Below are positions 41,595-52,078 of a DNA stretch of 64,000 bases, piece by piece. Position 1 is the first letter of the stretch; each line of letters begins with the position of its first letter. The stretch lies in contig JANFAH010000006.1 in the NCBI GenBank assembly GCA_024663395.1, positions 1,054,001 through 1,118,000 of the forward strand, given 5' to 3'. The DNA is from Pisolithus tinctorius (Eukaryota; Basidiomycota; Agaricomycetes; Boletales; Pisolithaceae). The notes below the pieces were generated by a model. The model saw only the letters and a list, made by a program, of their open reading frames with translations. It searched no databases and was not told where the DNA came from. A program made the position numbers and the translations under genes.

Positions 41595-43504
41595 CCCACT
41601 ACCACCCCACTCCAGATCTGGACTCTGAGAGCGAGTCTGATGACATGCTGGATCAAGGGGGTGATATTGAGCAAATAGGTGCTGATCCAGATCCCATTCA
41701 GCCTCAGCTCCCTCCCCCAGAACCTCCTGCACCTCCTCTTCGCACCCCATCACCTGTACCACCCCCTCGTGCGCCTAGCCCTGTCGGAATAGGTGCCAGA
41801 CTTCCCAGGAGGCGCAGACAGAAACCTAGAGAGTGGTGGAAGCTATCTCCAGCCCAATTGGATGATGTGGAGGACATGGATGATAGTGATGATGAACTGG
41901 CTATGTCTGCATCGCTTCCTGATGAGCCACTCACATTTGCAGAGGCTATGCGACGCCCTGATGCTGAGAAATGGCGAGAAGCTGCCTTGGAGGAGTTAGC
42001 AGCGCACCAGAGCAATGGCACTTGGAAACTGGTCCCTAGGCCAGCTGGGAGCAAAGTTATTGGCTCCAAGTGGGTGTTCAAGGTGAAGCGCAATGCTGAT
42101 GGCTCTATAGACCGATACAAGGCTCGCTTGGTGGCCAAGGGATATAACCAGCGCCCTGGCTTCGACTACCTTGAAGTATTCGCTCCTACAGCTCGCCTTG
42201 CCTCTATCAGAGTCATTCTGGCCTTAGCAGCTCTCCAGGACCTCCATCTTCGCTCAGTTGATGTTTCTCATGCATATCTAAATGGAGAGATGGACTGCAA
42301 GGTGTATATGGCGCAACCCGAAGGATTTGTTGAGGGAGACTCCAGATCCCAGGTGTGTCTGTTACAGAAAGCGATTTATGGCAGTAAACAGGGAGGAAAC
42401 CGCTGGAACAAGAAGATGCGCTCTGTCCTTGAGTCTCTTGGCTTCAGGCAAACCTATTCAGATGCCAGCATCTACATATATTCCCAAAATGATGTTACCA
42501 TCATTCTACCTGTCTTTGTCGATGATATGACCCTCGCCTCGCACTCTGCTGAAGCCATCAACTCCTTCGTCTCACAACTGAGCCAGCACTTCAAAATCCG
42601 CGACCTGGGACCTACCACTCAACTCCTAGGCATCAAAATTGACAGGGACCGCCCCAATCGCTCGATTTCGCTATCCCAGCGCCAATACTGTCTAGATATC
42701 CTCGAGCGATTTGGAATGGCAGACTGTAAGCCCATTTCCACTCCTATGGAGCCCAACCTGCGCCTATCTCGCCAGCAATCCCCAACAACACCTGAGGAGA
42801 TTGAAACTATGCGCACAATCCCCTATCTCTCTGCTGTGGGTGCTCTAATGTACCTAGCCACCACAACTCGCCCAGATATTGCTTATACTGTTGGAGTTCT
42901 GGCCAGATTCAACTCCAACCCAGGCTGGGCTCACTGGCTTGCTGTCAAGCACCTTATGCGCTATCTAAAGGGCACTCTGGACTACTCCATCACCTATGCA
43001 CCTGACCCCTCAAGTTCTGAGCCTTTTACCACCTTCTCTGATGCAGATCATGGTGGATGCGAGGATACTGGTCGCTCTACAGGTGGTTATGTTGTGAAAA
43101 TGGGCACTGGTGTGGTTTCATGGTCCTCCAAGCTGCAGGGAGTTGTTGCCCTGTCCACTACTGAGGCAGAATACATGGCTGCAGTCCAGGCTGGCAAGGA
43201 AATCAAGTGGATGCGAAATCTCCTGCAAGAAATTGGCCTTTCTCTCCCTAACCCTTCTTCCTTGCGCATGGACAACCAGTCTGCGATTTCTGTGGCGAAA
43301 AACCCAGAGCATCATGGGAGGATGAAGCAGCTTGACTTATGCTACTTCTGGCTGAGAGATGCAGTCCAGGCAAACCTGATTTCGCCTGTTTTTGTCTCTA
43401 CAACCGACCAGGCTGCTGATCTCCTCACCAAACCGCTACACCGCGCCAAGGTCATAGAGTTCTGCAAGATGCTGGGACTTGGCGCATCAGGGGGGAGCAC
43501 TTGA
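41420..43504 (+). CDS. Copia-1 RT-RNase H ORF with LTR-encoded N-terminus
   Basis: 694 codons, same length and same LTR-derived start as the Copia-2 ORF. RT motifs: SKWVFKVKRNADG, YNQRPGFDYLEVFAPTA, DVSHAYLNGEMD, PVFVDDMTL (catalytic Asp pair, about 42520) and YLSAVGALMYLATTTRPDI. RNase H: SDADHGG (about 43040), STTEAEYMA (about 43160) and MDNQSAI (about 43270). Ends GLGASGGST, 29 bp before the 3' LTR. No stop interrupts the enzyme part. It converts retrotransposon RNA to DNA and removes the RNA strand. Because it is separated from gag-protease-integrase, this copy cannot make the normal polyprotein. Confidence 0.88.
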   Translation: MFLFTIYICLSFLRTYCSVPSDIFFSLLHWAQGMSLVVFTSISVSYTGHKALRLGYLNTHYHPTPDLDSESESDDMLDQGGDIEQIGADPDPIQPQLPPPEPPAPPLRTPSPVPPPRAPSPVGIGARLPRRRRQKPREWWKLSPAQLDDVEDMDDSDDELAMSASLPDEPLTFAEAMRRPDAEKWREAALEELAAHQSNGTWKLVPRPAGSKVIGSKWVFKVKRNADGSIDRYKARLVAKGYNQRPGFDYLEVFAPTARLASIRVILALAALQDLHLRSVDVSHAYLNGEMDCKVYMAQPEGFVEGDSRSQVCLLQKAIYGSKQGGNRWNKKMRSVLESLGFRQTYSDASIYIYSQNDVTIILPVFVDDMTLASHSAEAINSFVSQLSQHFKIRDLGPTTQLLGIKIDRDRPNRSISLSQRQYCLDILERFGMADCKPISTPMEPNLRLSRQQSPTTPEEIETMRTIPYLSAVGALMYLATTTRPDIAYTVGVLARFNSNPGWAHWLAVKHLMRYLKGTLDYSITYAPDPSSSEPFTTFSDADHGGCEDTGRSTGGYVVKMGTGVVSWSSKLQGVVALSTTEAEYMAAVQAGKEIKWMRNLLQEIGLSLPNPSSLRMDNQSAISVAKNPEHHGRMKQLDLCYFWLRDAVQANLISPVFVSTTDQAADLLTKPLHRAKVIEFCKMLGLGASGGST

Positions 43505-43520
43505 CTCTCCAGAGGTGCAC

Positions 43521-43533
43521 ATTCAGGGGGGAG
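43521..43533 (+). promoter_or_regulatory. Copia-1 polypurine tract
   Basis: TTCAGGGGGGAG directly before the 3' LTR; a second GGGGGGAG lies at about 43491. Confidence 0.75.
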
Positions 43534-43768
43534 TGTTACAGTGGTGCCTCTGCACCTCTGTCCGCATTTTCACTTGTTCTATTGTTATTAGCTATACTAA
43601 TATGGTCTAAGTTCGCATTCCTACACTATACAGTGTTGTGGTGTGTTGTGACTGTTTGTTTTCCCTTGTTTATCATTTTTGCACACTTAGCAGTTCTGTG
43701 TGCCCAGTGTATTTTCTCTTCAGTCTCTGACACTGGGCACAAGGCCTTCAGGTTGGGTTATTTAAACA
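43534..43768 (+). repeat. Copia-1 3' LTR-A
   Basis: One base different from 37590-37824. Confidence 0.95.
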
Positions 43769-44364
43769 TCTTCGGCCAGAAAAGCTTCTTTTAGCTTTTC
43801 CTTGTCCAGGGAGTGGAAGAGCAGGAGTGATGATGCAAAATGGGCATATTCCTCACCCAGGGAGCGCACCATAGCCATACATACAAGCTCATTGTCCAGA
43901 TCCTTGATGGAATAGGGCTTAGAAGTCTCTGTGGGGCGAAGTTCTTGGATTCTAGACATAGAATCTTCGATTCTAGCGATGAGGGAGCTCAGGGACTCGT
44001 CTGGCTGCTTCCTGATCGAAAAGAAGTCGTCCCAGGCATTAAAACGAGCTCCTGGACGTTGTTGGAGGTGGATGGAAGCCAGGGTGGACCAGATTTGTAC
44101 AGGATCATCCTGTACAGCGTCTACATGGGTCCTTTGTTCGCTAGAAAGCGCCAGGTAGAGTTCTCCAGCTGCCTTGTCCGCTCTGAGGTCCCATTTGGTC
44201 TGAGCTTCGAGTTTAGAGTCATCAGGGCGCTTCTCAGTGCCACTGACAATGGTCCAGAGGCCCTTGGTGCGAAGGAAAGCCTTCATCTCGCCCTTCCAGG
44301 TGTTATAGTTGGTGGAGGTGAGTTTTGACACAGTGGTCGACGAGTGCGAGTGGTCTTCGGCCAT
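43769..44364 (-). pseudogene. Copia-2 Gag N-terminal part
   Basis: Starts MAEDHSHSSTTVSKL at 44364 on the minus strand and is open to 43769, where Copia-1 is inserted; it continues at 37589. The protein text is nearly identical to Copia-1 Gag (PTETSKPY in place of PGDTSKPY). Confidence 0.9.
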
Positions 44365-44547
44365 TAGGGCGATTTTCGAGCAGAAAGGGCAAGCAGGGAA
44401 TGGATGGGGTGAGTCTCGAAGTTTTGGGTGTGAGGAAAATGCGGTAGAGGCCGAGGAAGTGGGTGTAGCGGGTCGAAAATATGCGCAGAGACTGATGACG
44501 TCTCGTATGACATGTCCAGAAAGTCCGAGAGCGCGGGGCTCATAACC

Positions 44548-44834
44548 TGTTTAAATAACCCAATCTGAAGGCCTTGTGCCCAGTGTAAGAGACTAATATT
44601 GAAGTAAATACTACAGGAGACATACCTTGTGCCCAGTGTAAGAGACTGAAGAAAATATCACTGGGCACAGAGCAGTAAGTGCGCAAAAATGATAAACAAA
44701 TGTAAATAGTAAACAAAAGCAAAGCAAGGACACTTAGAGCGCAGCTAAGTGTCCACTACAAGTCTGTAGAGTGAGAACAGCACATAATAAAAGACAAACT
44801 GCGAAATGAGGTGCACAGGCACCACATATGAACA
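44548..44834 (-). repeat. Copia-2 5' LTR-B
   Basis: 287 bp; the PBS GGTTATGAGCCCC (minus strand) is at 44547-44535. Confidence 0.93.
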
Positions 44835-45543
44835 AAGTGAGAGTAATCTTCGCCTAGGGAGCACACCATAGCCATACAGACAAGCTCATTGTCCATATCC
44901 TGGATGGAGTAAGGTGTAGCTGAATTCTGAGGGCGCAATTCTTGAATCTTAGACATGGAGTCTTCGATTCTCGCGATTAGGGAGCTTAAGGACTCATCTG
45001 GCTGCTTTCTGATCGAATAGAAATCGTCCCAAGCATTAAAACGAGCTCCAGGGCATTGCTGGAGATGGATGGAGGCTAGAGTGTTGCAATAAATGCGACC
45101 AGACAGGGGATTGAACCCTGGACCTCCCAGGTTTCGACCGGGTGCTCTAACCACTGAGCTATTTGGTCAAGGTATCTAGGCTTACTTGGTGTGGTTTAAC
45201 CACCAAGTGCTAGTAGGGACTAGCATTGCTGAGTGCTGGAGTATTACACTCGCAACATAGAGTGGACCATATCCTCACAGGATCATCCTGTACAGCGTCC
45301 ACATGTGTCCTCTGCTCGCTAGAGAGGGCCAGGTAGAGTTCTCCTGCCGCTTTGTCCGCTCTGAGGTCCCATTTGGCTCTAGCTTCAGTTTTGGACTCAT
45401 CAGGGCGCTTTTCAGTGCCACTGACAATAAGTCCACCGGCCTTTGGTGCGCAGAAAAGCCTTCATTTCGCCTTTCCAGGTGTTATAGTTGGAGGAGGTGA
45501 GTTTGGTCACAGAGAGCGACGAGTGGGAGTGGTCCTCGGCCAT
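44835..45543 (-). pseudogene. Copia-3 Gag N-terminal part
   Basis: Starts MAEDHSHSSLSVTKL at 45543, a frameshift near 45430 follows, and the TRIM LTR (45082-45257) splits it. It continues beyond Copia-2 at 32629. Capsid text SLSSLIARIEDSMSKIQELRP is conserved. Confidence 0.85.
45082..45257 (-). mobile_element. Solo LTR of tRNA-bearing TRIM
   Basis: 176 bp, TSD TAGAG (45077-45081 and 45258-45262). The tRNA-like part is at 45097-45168 on the minus strand. Confidence 0.93.
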
Positions 45544-45725
45544 TGGGGCGATTTTTGCGAGTAGAAGAGGAGCAGGGAATGGATCGGGTGAGTCTCGATG
45601 CTGGGAGGCAAGAAAGTCACAATAGAGGACAAGGGAGTGGGTTTGGCAGGTCAAAAATTTGCGCAGAGGTGGATGACGTGTCGTATGACGTGTCTGGGAA
45701 TTCCTAGAGCGCGGGGCTCATAACC

Positions 45726-46201
45726 TGTTAAAATATCCCACAAAGTAGGCCTTGTGCCCAGTGTAAGAGACTGAAGAAAATTTCACTGGGCACAGAGTAG
45801 TCAGTGCGCTAAAATGATAAAAAAATGTAAATAATAAATAAAAGCAAACCAAGGACACTTAGAGCGAAGCTAAGTGTCCACTACAAGTCTGTAGAGTTAG
45901 AAAAGAACATAATAATGTTCATATGTGGTGCCTGTGCACCTCATTTTCGCATTTTATCTTTTATTATGTTCTCTTCTCACTCTACAGACTTGTAGTGGAC
46001 ACTTAGCTTCACTCTAAGTGTCCTTGGTTTGCTTTTATTTATTATTTACATTTGTTTATCATTTTTGCGCACTTACTGCTCTGTGCCCAGTGTTATTTTC
46101 TTCAGTCTCTTACACTGGGCACAAGGGCCTCAGCAAAGTGGATATTTGAACAAATAAAAGATAAAATGCGAAATGAGGTGCACAGGCACCACATATGAAC
46201 A
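45726..46201 (-). repeat. Copia-3 5' LTR, split by a solo LTR
   Basis: 234 bp after removing 45916-46152 and one AATAA. PBS on the minus strand at 45725-45713. Confidence 0.9.
45916..46152 (+). repeat. Solo LTR-B inside the Copia-3 LTR
   Basis: 237 bp, TSD AATAA (45911-45915 and 46153-46157). Confidence 0.95.
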
Positions 46202-46436
46202 CATATGTGGTGCCTGTGCACCTCATTTCGCAGTTTATCGTTTATTATGTTCTTTTCTCACTCTACAGACTTGTAGTGGACACTTAGCTTCGCTCTAAGT
46301 GTCCTTGGTTTGTTTTTGTTTACTATTTACATTTGTTTATCATTTTTGTGCACTTACTGCTCTGTGCCCAGTGAAATTTTCTTCAGTCTCTGACACTGGG
46401 CACAAGGCCTTGAGGTTGGGTTATTTAAACAAAGGA

Positions 46437-47342
46437 GGGCAACATCCTGCTATGGTATCTTCCAAATGCCATCAGCCAAGCCTATCAGGTTGACCTTCTG
46501 AATTTCAGATTGCTTACAATGGGGGAGCAGTCAGAAGTTTGGAATTCTCTTGGACACTCAGCATTCCACTTCAATGTAGCCTGAAGTCAAATGGAATGGG
46601 AGGATGGCAGAATGATGGGACAAACTTTCACAACAACACAAATCTTAAAGGCACCATCAACCTCTCACCTGCATGGTTTCAACAAGGGTGTGGGGCAGGG
46701 CATACTCTATTCATGCATGGTTCAGGCTCAAATGCAGTTGCAAGCCAAGCAACAATGTGCATCACCCCAAAGTATCACTACTCTGGCTACAAGCCATCCT
46801 ATCAGGTGCACTGCATATCATGCACCTGAAAATGTACCTGCATGGATGGGAGGCAATCACATGACTCAGATCAAAGGCTGCCACATGTCAGGATGAAGAT
46901 ATGGAGGCCATCTTGCCAATGTGGAACTCAGTCTACAGATCCATGTCAGTAATGGTGAATTGCAAGATACAAATGGCTGGAAGGTATGGCTGGATACCTT
47001 GCTTACCATTGGCAACTACCTGTGACTCCACTTCTTGGTCCTGGAGCTCAGAATATAGCTGCAGTACAATCTGGGCACCATAATTGCACTTGCAGGTTTG
47101 GCATTGATTCACCAAGTTGATGGCATAGATGGCAATTGGGCATGCCTGGCATATTACATGTGAGAGAATGTCCATTGATATGTTCAAGTCCCACTATGAG
47201 AGAGGCCACACATATTGGACATAGCAATGGATTTGCAGGCAGTCTGGACATTAAAGACATAGGCATATTAATTTATTGATGCATATCAAAGGATGATTCT
47301 CAATGTTTGGGGTTGTCATTGTGCCAAAATCATGGTTCATTG
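46437..47342. other. Old flank, no gene recognised
   Basis: CpG-poor, continuous with the flank at 29787-29894 once the nest is removed. Minus-strand ORFs at 46933-47266 contain CPICVASL and CNYGAQIVLQLYSELQD, which hint at a decayed coding sequence, but I cannot assign it. Confidence 0.45.
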
Positions 47343-47393
47343 TGTTCATATGTGGTGCCTGTGCACCTCATTTTGCATGTTATACTTTATTAT

Positions 47394-47862
47394 TGTTCAA
47401 ATAACTCAACCTGAAGGCCTTGTGCCCAGTGTATGTTGCAATAAATGCGACCAGACAGGGGATTGAACCCTGGACCTCCCAGGTTTCGACCGGGTGCTCT
47501 AACCACTGAGCTATTTGGTCAAGGTATCTTGGCTTACTTGGTGTGGTATAACCACCAAGTGCTAGTAGGGACTAGCGTTGCTGAGTGCTGGAGTATTACA
47601 TTTGCAACAGTGTAAGAGACTAATATTGAAGTAAATAACTACAGGAGACATACCTTGTGCCCAGTGTAAGAGACTGAAGAAAATGTCTCTGGGCACAGAG
47701 CAGTAAGTGCGCAAAAATGATAAACAAATGTAAATAGTAAACAAAAGCAAAGCAAGGACACTTAGAGCGCAGCTAAGTGTCCACTACAAGTCTGTAGAGT
47801 GAGAAAAGCACATAATAAAAGACAAACTGCGAAATGAGGTGCACAGGCACCACATATGAACA
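47394..47862 (-). repeat. Solo LTR-B, inner, itself split by TRIM
   Basis: TSD ATTAT (47389-47393 and 47863-47867). Confidence 0.93.
47434..47609 (-). mobile_element. Solo LTR of tRNA-bearing TRIM
   Basis: 176 bp, TSD GTGTA (47429-47433 and 47610-47614). The tRNA-like part is at 47449-47520 on the minus strand. Confidence 0.93.
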
Positions 47863-48377
47863 ATTATGTTCTTTTCTCACTCTACAGACTTCTAGAGGAC
47901 ACTTGTCTTCGCTCTAAGTGTCCCTGGTTTGCTTGTGTTTATTATTTACATTTGTTTATCATTTTTGCGCACTTACTGCTCTGTGCCCAGTGAAATTTTC
48001 TTCAGTCTCTTACACTTGGCACAAGGTATGTTGTCTGTAGTATTTCCCTCAATATCAGTCTCTTACACTGGGCACAAGGCCTACTTTGTGGGATATTCCA
48101 ACACATTGCATATCAATCTCTGTCATGCCAGGTGCAGTGGGAGATGATTATGTATATCTACTATACATAAGTACACAATTTGCATCTAGCGCCATCAGTG
48201 TACAATCCCAACATCTGTGCCATGTATGTCAACCGCTCAAATAATTCTTCTACTTGTGCATTAAGGTTGGGAAGTAGTGCCTCTACTCTGCATGCATTGT
48301 TCTTGTACCTCTCCATGTGCAATTCCAACATCCCATGGAGGTAAACCTCGATGGGTGACTTCTCCAATGGCCAAAAG

Positions 48378-48642
48378 TGTTTAAATAACCCAACCTCAAG
48401 GCCTTGTGCCCAGTGTAAGAGACTATATTCAACAGCTAAGTATTGACATTACCTTGTGCCCAGTGTCAGAGACTGAAGAGAAAATACACTGGGCACACAG
48501 AACTGCTAAGTGCACAAAAATGATAAACAAGGGAAAACAAACAGTCACAACACACCACAACACTGTATAGTATAGGAATGCGAAGTTAGACCATATTAGT
48601 GTAGCTAATAACAATAGAATAAGTGAAAATGCGAACAGAGGT
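48378..48642 (-). repeat. Truncated LTR-A
   Basis: Begins TGTTTAAATAACCC and lacks the last 20 bp or so of the U3 end; no TSD was found. It has a doubled CAGTGT block not seen in the other LTR-A copies. Confidence 0.8.
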
Positions 48643-48813
48643 CTAGGTGCTGAATGGCAGTATTGGTGTGGCAGCCCATGTACATGATGATCATGTCCGT
48701 GACCAAATGCCAGACCAGGTATCGAGGTTGTGCTGTGAACTGCTGAAGGCCTATTGCAGTGAATGGGTCATAGAAGTTGTCCAAATCAGTGATTTGATGG
48801 AGGGATCTCTCTG

Positions 48814-49526
48814 TGTCACGACCATGCGTTCATTATAAGTCCCTACACACTCCGCACCATACTCCGCCGGTCATTCACTCACTCCGCACCAACTCCGCCC
48901 AACTTCTGTTGGTTGCGAACCATCTCCGCTCCGACTGCTGTCGGACTTGTGTTTCTCTCCTACCAGACCGAGCGGACCGTTCTCTGAGGGGTCATGTGAC
49001 TACCTTCGCAGTCGGTACTCCACAGTGCGCTCACCGCATGGTCCAGCGCCTGGACTGTTTCCTTTTCTAGATGTTCTGTGTTACCCATTCGTATGTCCTC
49101 CGTCTACCCTTCATTCGTCGTCCAGGAAGTTTTACTTGAAAATTTATGAGTCTCCATATGTCAGTTCCAATTCTGGTTACTGTACCTCCATAGCAGTATA
49201 AAAGCATGTACTGTACTCCACTGTTCTTCAGTACGAATATCAACTTAGTTCCTACTCCCTCTGATTCCGTCTTCTGTCTGTCAGAGTTATCTCTGACTCT
49301 CCATCTGTACTCTCCCTCTGAAATACGAGGGCTGAGATCGTGCAAGGGGGTAGCACACAAGCTAAACCCGACGCCCTCACTCCGCTCCGCCTTTGCCTCG
49401 GCGGTCTTCGTTCCTGCCAACACTCCGCTAGTCAGAATTCTGTCCCTGTGTGTCAGACTTGCTTCCGGACCCTCCTCTGGACCTTGTTAAGCATCGGAGT
49501 TGGTCGGAGTAGGCCTGGACTTGACA
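48814..49526 (+). repeat. Solo LTR-C, CpG-rich copy
   Basis: 713 bp, TGTCACGACC...GACTTGACA, TSD CTCTG (48809-48813 and 49527-49531). The TATA-like TATAAAAG is at 49197 and GAATATCAACTTAG follows. ORFs within it are not considered genes. Confidence 0.95.
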
Positions 49527-49728
49527 CTCTGCTTCCTTGCAGAGGTCCATCTGTCATAGTACCACATAGGTGAAATCTGTTGCCATCCATGCCACTGCAT
49601 CTGCAACTGCTGGATCAAACTGGTCATTCAGGTGGAAAGGGAAATGATACCAGACAGGATGACAGGCAAGCCTAAGCTGATGAATGGCCCAATATACTGC
49701 ATGGGAGTCAGGTGAGGATAGGAACATT

Positions 49729-50022
49729 TGTTCAAATATCCACTTTGCTGAGGCCCTTGTGCCCAGTGTAAGAGACTTTATTCCAGTAAATACTACAGGA
49801 GACATACCTTGTGCCCAGTGTAAGAGACTGAAGAAAATAACACTGGGCACAGAGCAGTAAGTGCGCAAAAATGATAAACAAATGTAAATAATAAATAACA
49901 GCAAACCAAGGAGACTTAGAGCAAAGCTAAGTGTCCACTACAACTTGTGTCTGTAGAGTGAGAAGAGAACATAATAAAGAGTAAAATGCGAAAATGAGGT
50001 GCACAGGCACCACATATGAACA
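49729..50022 (-). repeat. Solo LTR-B
   Basis: 294 bp, TSD ACATT (49724-49728 and 50023-50027). Confidence 0.95.
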
Positions 50023-50027
50023 ACATT

Positions 50028-50487
50028 GTCTGGGGTGCTGACTGGCATGATCAGCTCCTGGATGTATGAAACCATGCACCTCCATTTCCCACTTCTCCTC
50101 ATCAGACAGGTCATGGCCTGTACTGCATCAACCAGCTGAATTAATTGCATTTAATGCAATGAAACTCACCCATCCAGGTGGAATATAGGTGCATAAATTT
50201 CTGTTGCAGTTGGTGCCATTCTGCATGGAAAAAAACATCTGGCTGATCTTCAAGAATTGGCAGCTGGGGATTGCTGATGTCTTCAGCGAAGAATTGGGTG
50301 TCTATACCTATCAATGAGAATTACTGATGGGGTTGAATGGGCCAATGAACACTTACCATTGGATGGGGGTCACAGGGGTAGTTCCAAAGATGTGTCCATG
50401 TCCATCACTGTATTCATCAGATGGGAATCCCAACATGTATAAAATCAACTTGACATATGGGTATCATTCCCATCCAGTGATGTGACT
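50028..50487. other. Old flank, no gene recognised
   Basis: CpG-poor sequence between a solo LTR-B and Copia-4, resembling in composition 46437-47342, 48109-48377, 48643-48808 and 49532-49723. I see no coding frame. Confidence 0.5.
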
Positions 50488-50492
50488 GAATG

Positions 50493-50782
50493 TGTTCAGA
50501 TAACCACAACTTCAGGCCACTTGTGCCCAGTGTAAGAGACTGATATTGAAGTAAATAATACAGGAATCATACCTTGTGCCCAGTGTAAGAGACTGAGGAA
50601 ATTTTCACTGGGCACAGTGCAGTAAGTGCGCAAAAATGATAAACAAATGTAAATAGTAAATAAAAGCAAACCAAGGACACTTAGAGCGAAGCTAAGTGTC
50701 CACTACAAGTCTGTAGAGTGGGAAGAGAACACATTAAAATAGACAATGCGAAAATGAGGTGCACAGGCACCACATGTGAACA
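50493..50782 (-). repeat. Copia-4 3' LTR
   Basis: LTR-B variant ending GGTTATCTGAACA. Confidence 0.95.
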
Positions 50783-50809
50783 CTCCCCCCTGAATGTGCA
50801 CCTCTGCAC

Positions 50810-51902
50810 TCAAGTGCTCCCCCCTGATGTGCCAAGTCCAAGGGCCTTGCAGAATTCCATGACCTTGGGTTTAGGTAGTGCTTTTGTGAGAAGGTCAGCT
50901 GCCTGGGAGGCAGTAGGGATGAAAGTGGGCGAAATCAGCTTCTCTTGGACCGCATCTCTAAGCCAGTAGTAGCACAAGTCCAATTGCTTCATCCTGCCAT
51001 GGTGCTCAGGGTTTTTAGCCACAGAAATTGTGGATTGGTTGTCCATGAGTAGGGTGGATGGTCCAGGAAGTGAGAAACCGATTTCTTTGAGGAGATTTCG
51101 CATCCACTTGATCTCCTTGCCTGCTTGGACAGCTGCCATGTACTCTGCCTCAGTGGTGGACAAAGCGACCACTCCCTGCAGCTTAGAACACCAAGATACT
51201 GCCCCAGTGCCCATCTTTACCACATATCCACCAGTAGATCGCCCAGAATCCTTGCAGCCACCATGATCTGCATCAGTGAAGGTGATGAATGGCTCAGAAC
51301 TCGAAGGATCAGGGGAATAAGTGAGAGAATGGTCAAGGGTACCCTTGAGATAGTGCATAAGGTGTTTCACAGCTAGCCAATGAGCCCAACCTGGATTGGA
51401 GTTGAATCTGGCAAGGACTCCAACAGTATAGGCGATGTCTGGGCGAGTGGTAGTGGCTAGGTACATCAGAGCACCTACAGCAGAGAGATAAGGGACATTG
51501 CGCATAGTTTCGACTTCCTGAGGAGTCTGGGGAGATTGCTGACGAGATAGCCGAAGATTGGGCTCCATTGGAGTCGAAATAGGCTTGCAATCAGCCATTC
51601 CAAATCGCTCCAAGATATCTAGGCAGTACTGGTGCTGGGAGAGCGAAATCGAGCGATTGGGGCGGTCCCTGTCTATTTTAATGCCTAGCAGCTGAGTGGT
51701 AGGGCCCAGATCGCGAATTTTGAAGTGTTGGCTGAGTTGGGAGACAAAGGAGTCAATGGCAGCTTCAGATTTCGATGCAAGAGTCATATCATCGACAAAC
51801 ACTGGGAGGATAATGGTGACACCATTTTTGGAGTAGATGTAGATGCTGGCATCAGAATAAGTTTGTCGGAAGTCGAGGGACTTGAGTACAGCGCGCATCT
51901 TC
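50810..51902 (-). CDS. Copia-4 RT C-terminal half and RNase H
   Basis: Continues the RT frame after the TRIM insertion: FRQTYSDASIYIYS, the catalytic PVFVDDMTL (about 51790), LLGIKIDRDRPNRSISLSQ, ADCKPISTPMEPNLRLS and YLSAVGALMYLATTTRPDI. RNase H follows with TDADHGG, STTEAEYMA and MDNQSTI. It ends GLGTSGGST at 50810. The listed product begins inside TRIM sequence and is therefore only a fragment of the original polyprotein. All catalytic acidic residues of RT and RNase H visible here are present. Confidence 0.88.
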
Positions 51903-52078
51903 TGTTGCAATAAATGTGACCAGACAGGGGATTGAACCCTGGACCTCCCAGGTTTCGACCAGGTGCTCTAACCACTGAGCTATTTGGTCAAGGTATCTTG
52001 GCTTACTTGGTGTGGTTTAACCACCAAGTGCTAGTAGGGACTAGCATTGCTGAGTGCTGGAGTACTACACTCGCAACA
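51903..52078 (-). mobile_element. Solo LTR of tRNA-bearing TRIM in Copia-4 RT
   Basis: 176 bp, TSD TCTTC (51898-51902 and 52079-52083). The tRNA-like part is at 51918-51989 on the minus strand. Confidence 0.95.

Larger units (their letters stand above)
37590..43768 (+). mobile_element. Copia-1, innermost element of the nest
   Basis: Plus-strand Copia with 235-bp LTR-A ends (37590-37824 and 43534-43768), which differ at one base by eye (GCGCAC versus GCACAC). TSD TCTTC (37585-37589 and 43769-43773), inserted in Gag of Copia-2. It carries LTR-B insertions at 39064 and 41308 and a partial duplication around 41165. Confidence 0.95.
32630..44834 (-). mobile_element. Copia-2, host of Copia-1
   Basis: Minus-strand Copia with 287-bp LTRs (32630-32916, 44548-44834; about 3 differences). 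TSD AAGTG (32625-32629 and 44835-44839) in Gag of Copia-3. It carries a solo LTR-B (34854-35140), a rearranged TRIM (36424-37228) and Copia-1 (37590-43768). Confidence 0.93.
29909..46201 (-). mobile_element. Copia-3, host of Copia-2
   Basis: Minus-strand Copia with 234-bp LTRs (29909-30142; 45726-46201 with a nested LTR) sharing the end GGGATATTTTAACA. Its TSD is CATAT (29904-29908 and 46202-46206). The LTRs differ at about 5 positions. The RT region is lost and replaced by a 433-bp composite (30541-30973). It contains two TRIM LTRs, a solo LTR-B and Copia-2. Confidence 0.9.
29900..46431 (+). mobile_element. Solo LTR-B split by a 16.3-kb Copia nest
   Basis: The LTR begins TGTTCATAT at 29900-29908 and resumes at 46207, ending 46431. 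Its flanks are AAGGA at 29895-29899 and 46432-46436. It is the outermost layer of the nest. Confidence 0.9.
47343..48103 (+). repeat. Solo LTR-B, outer of an LTR-in-LTR-in-LTR set
   Basis: Parts 47343-47393 and 47868-48103, TSD CATTG (47338-47342 and 48104-48108). Confidence 0.93.

Noticed and set aside
46933..47266. Zinc-finger-like minus-strand ORFs (CPICVASL)
   Set aside because: Two overlapping short frames with stops; too little to call a family or a gene.
48814..49526. Small ORFs in LTR-C as genes
   Set aside because: They lie fully within a solo LTR with TSD, and the sister copy does not keep them.
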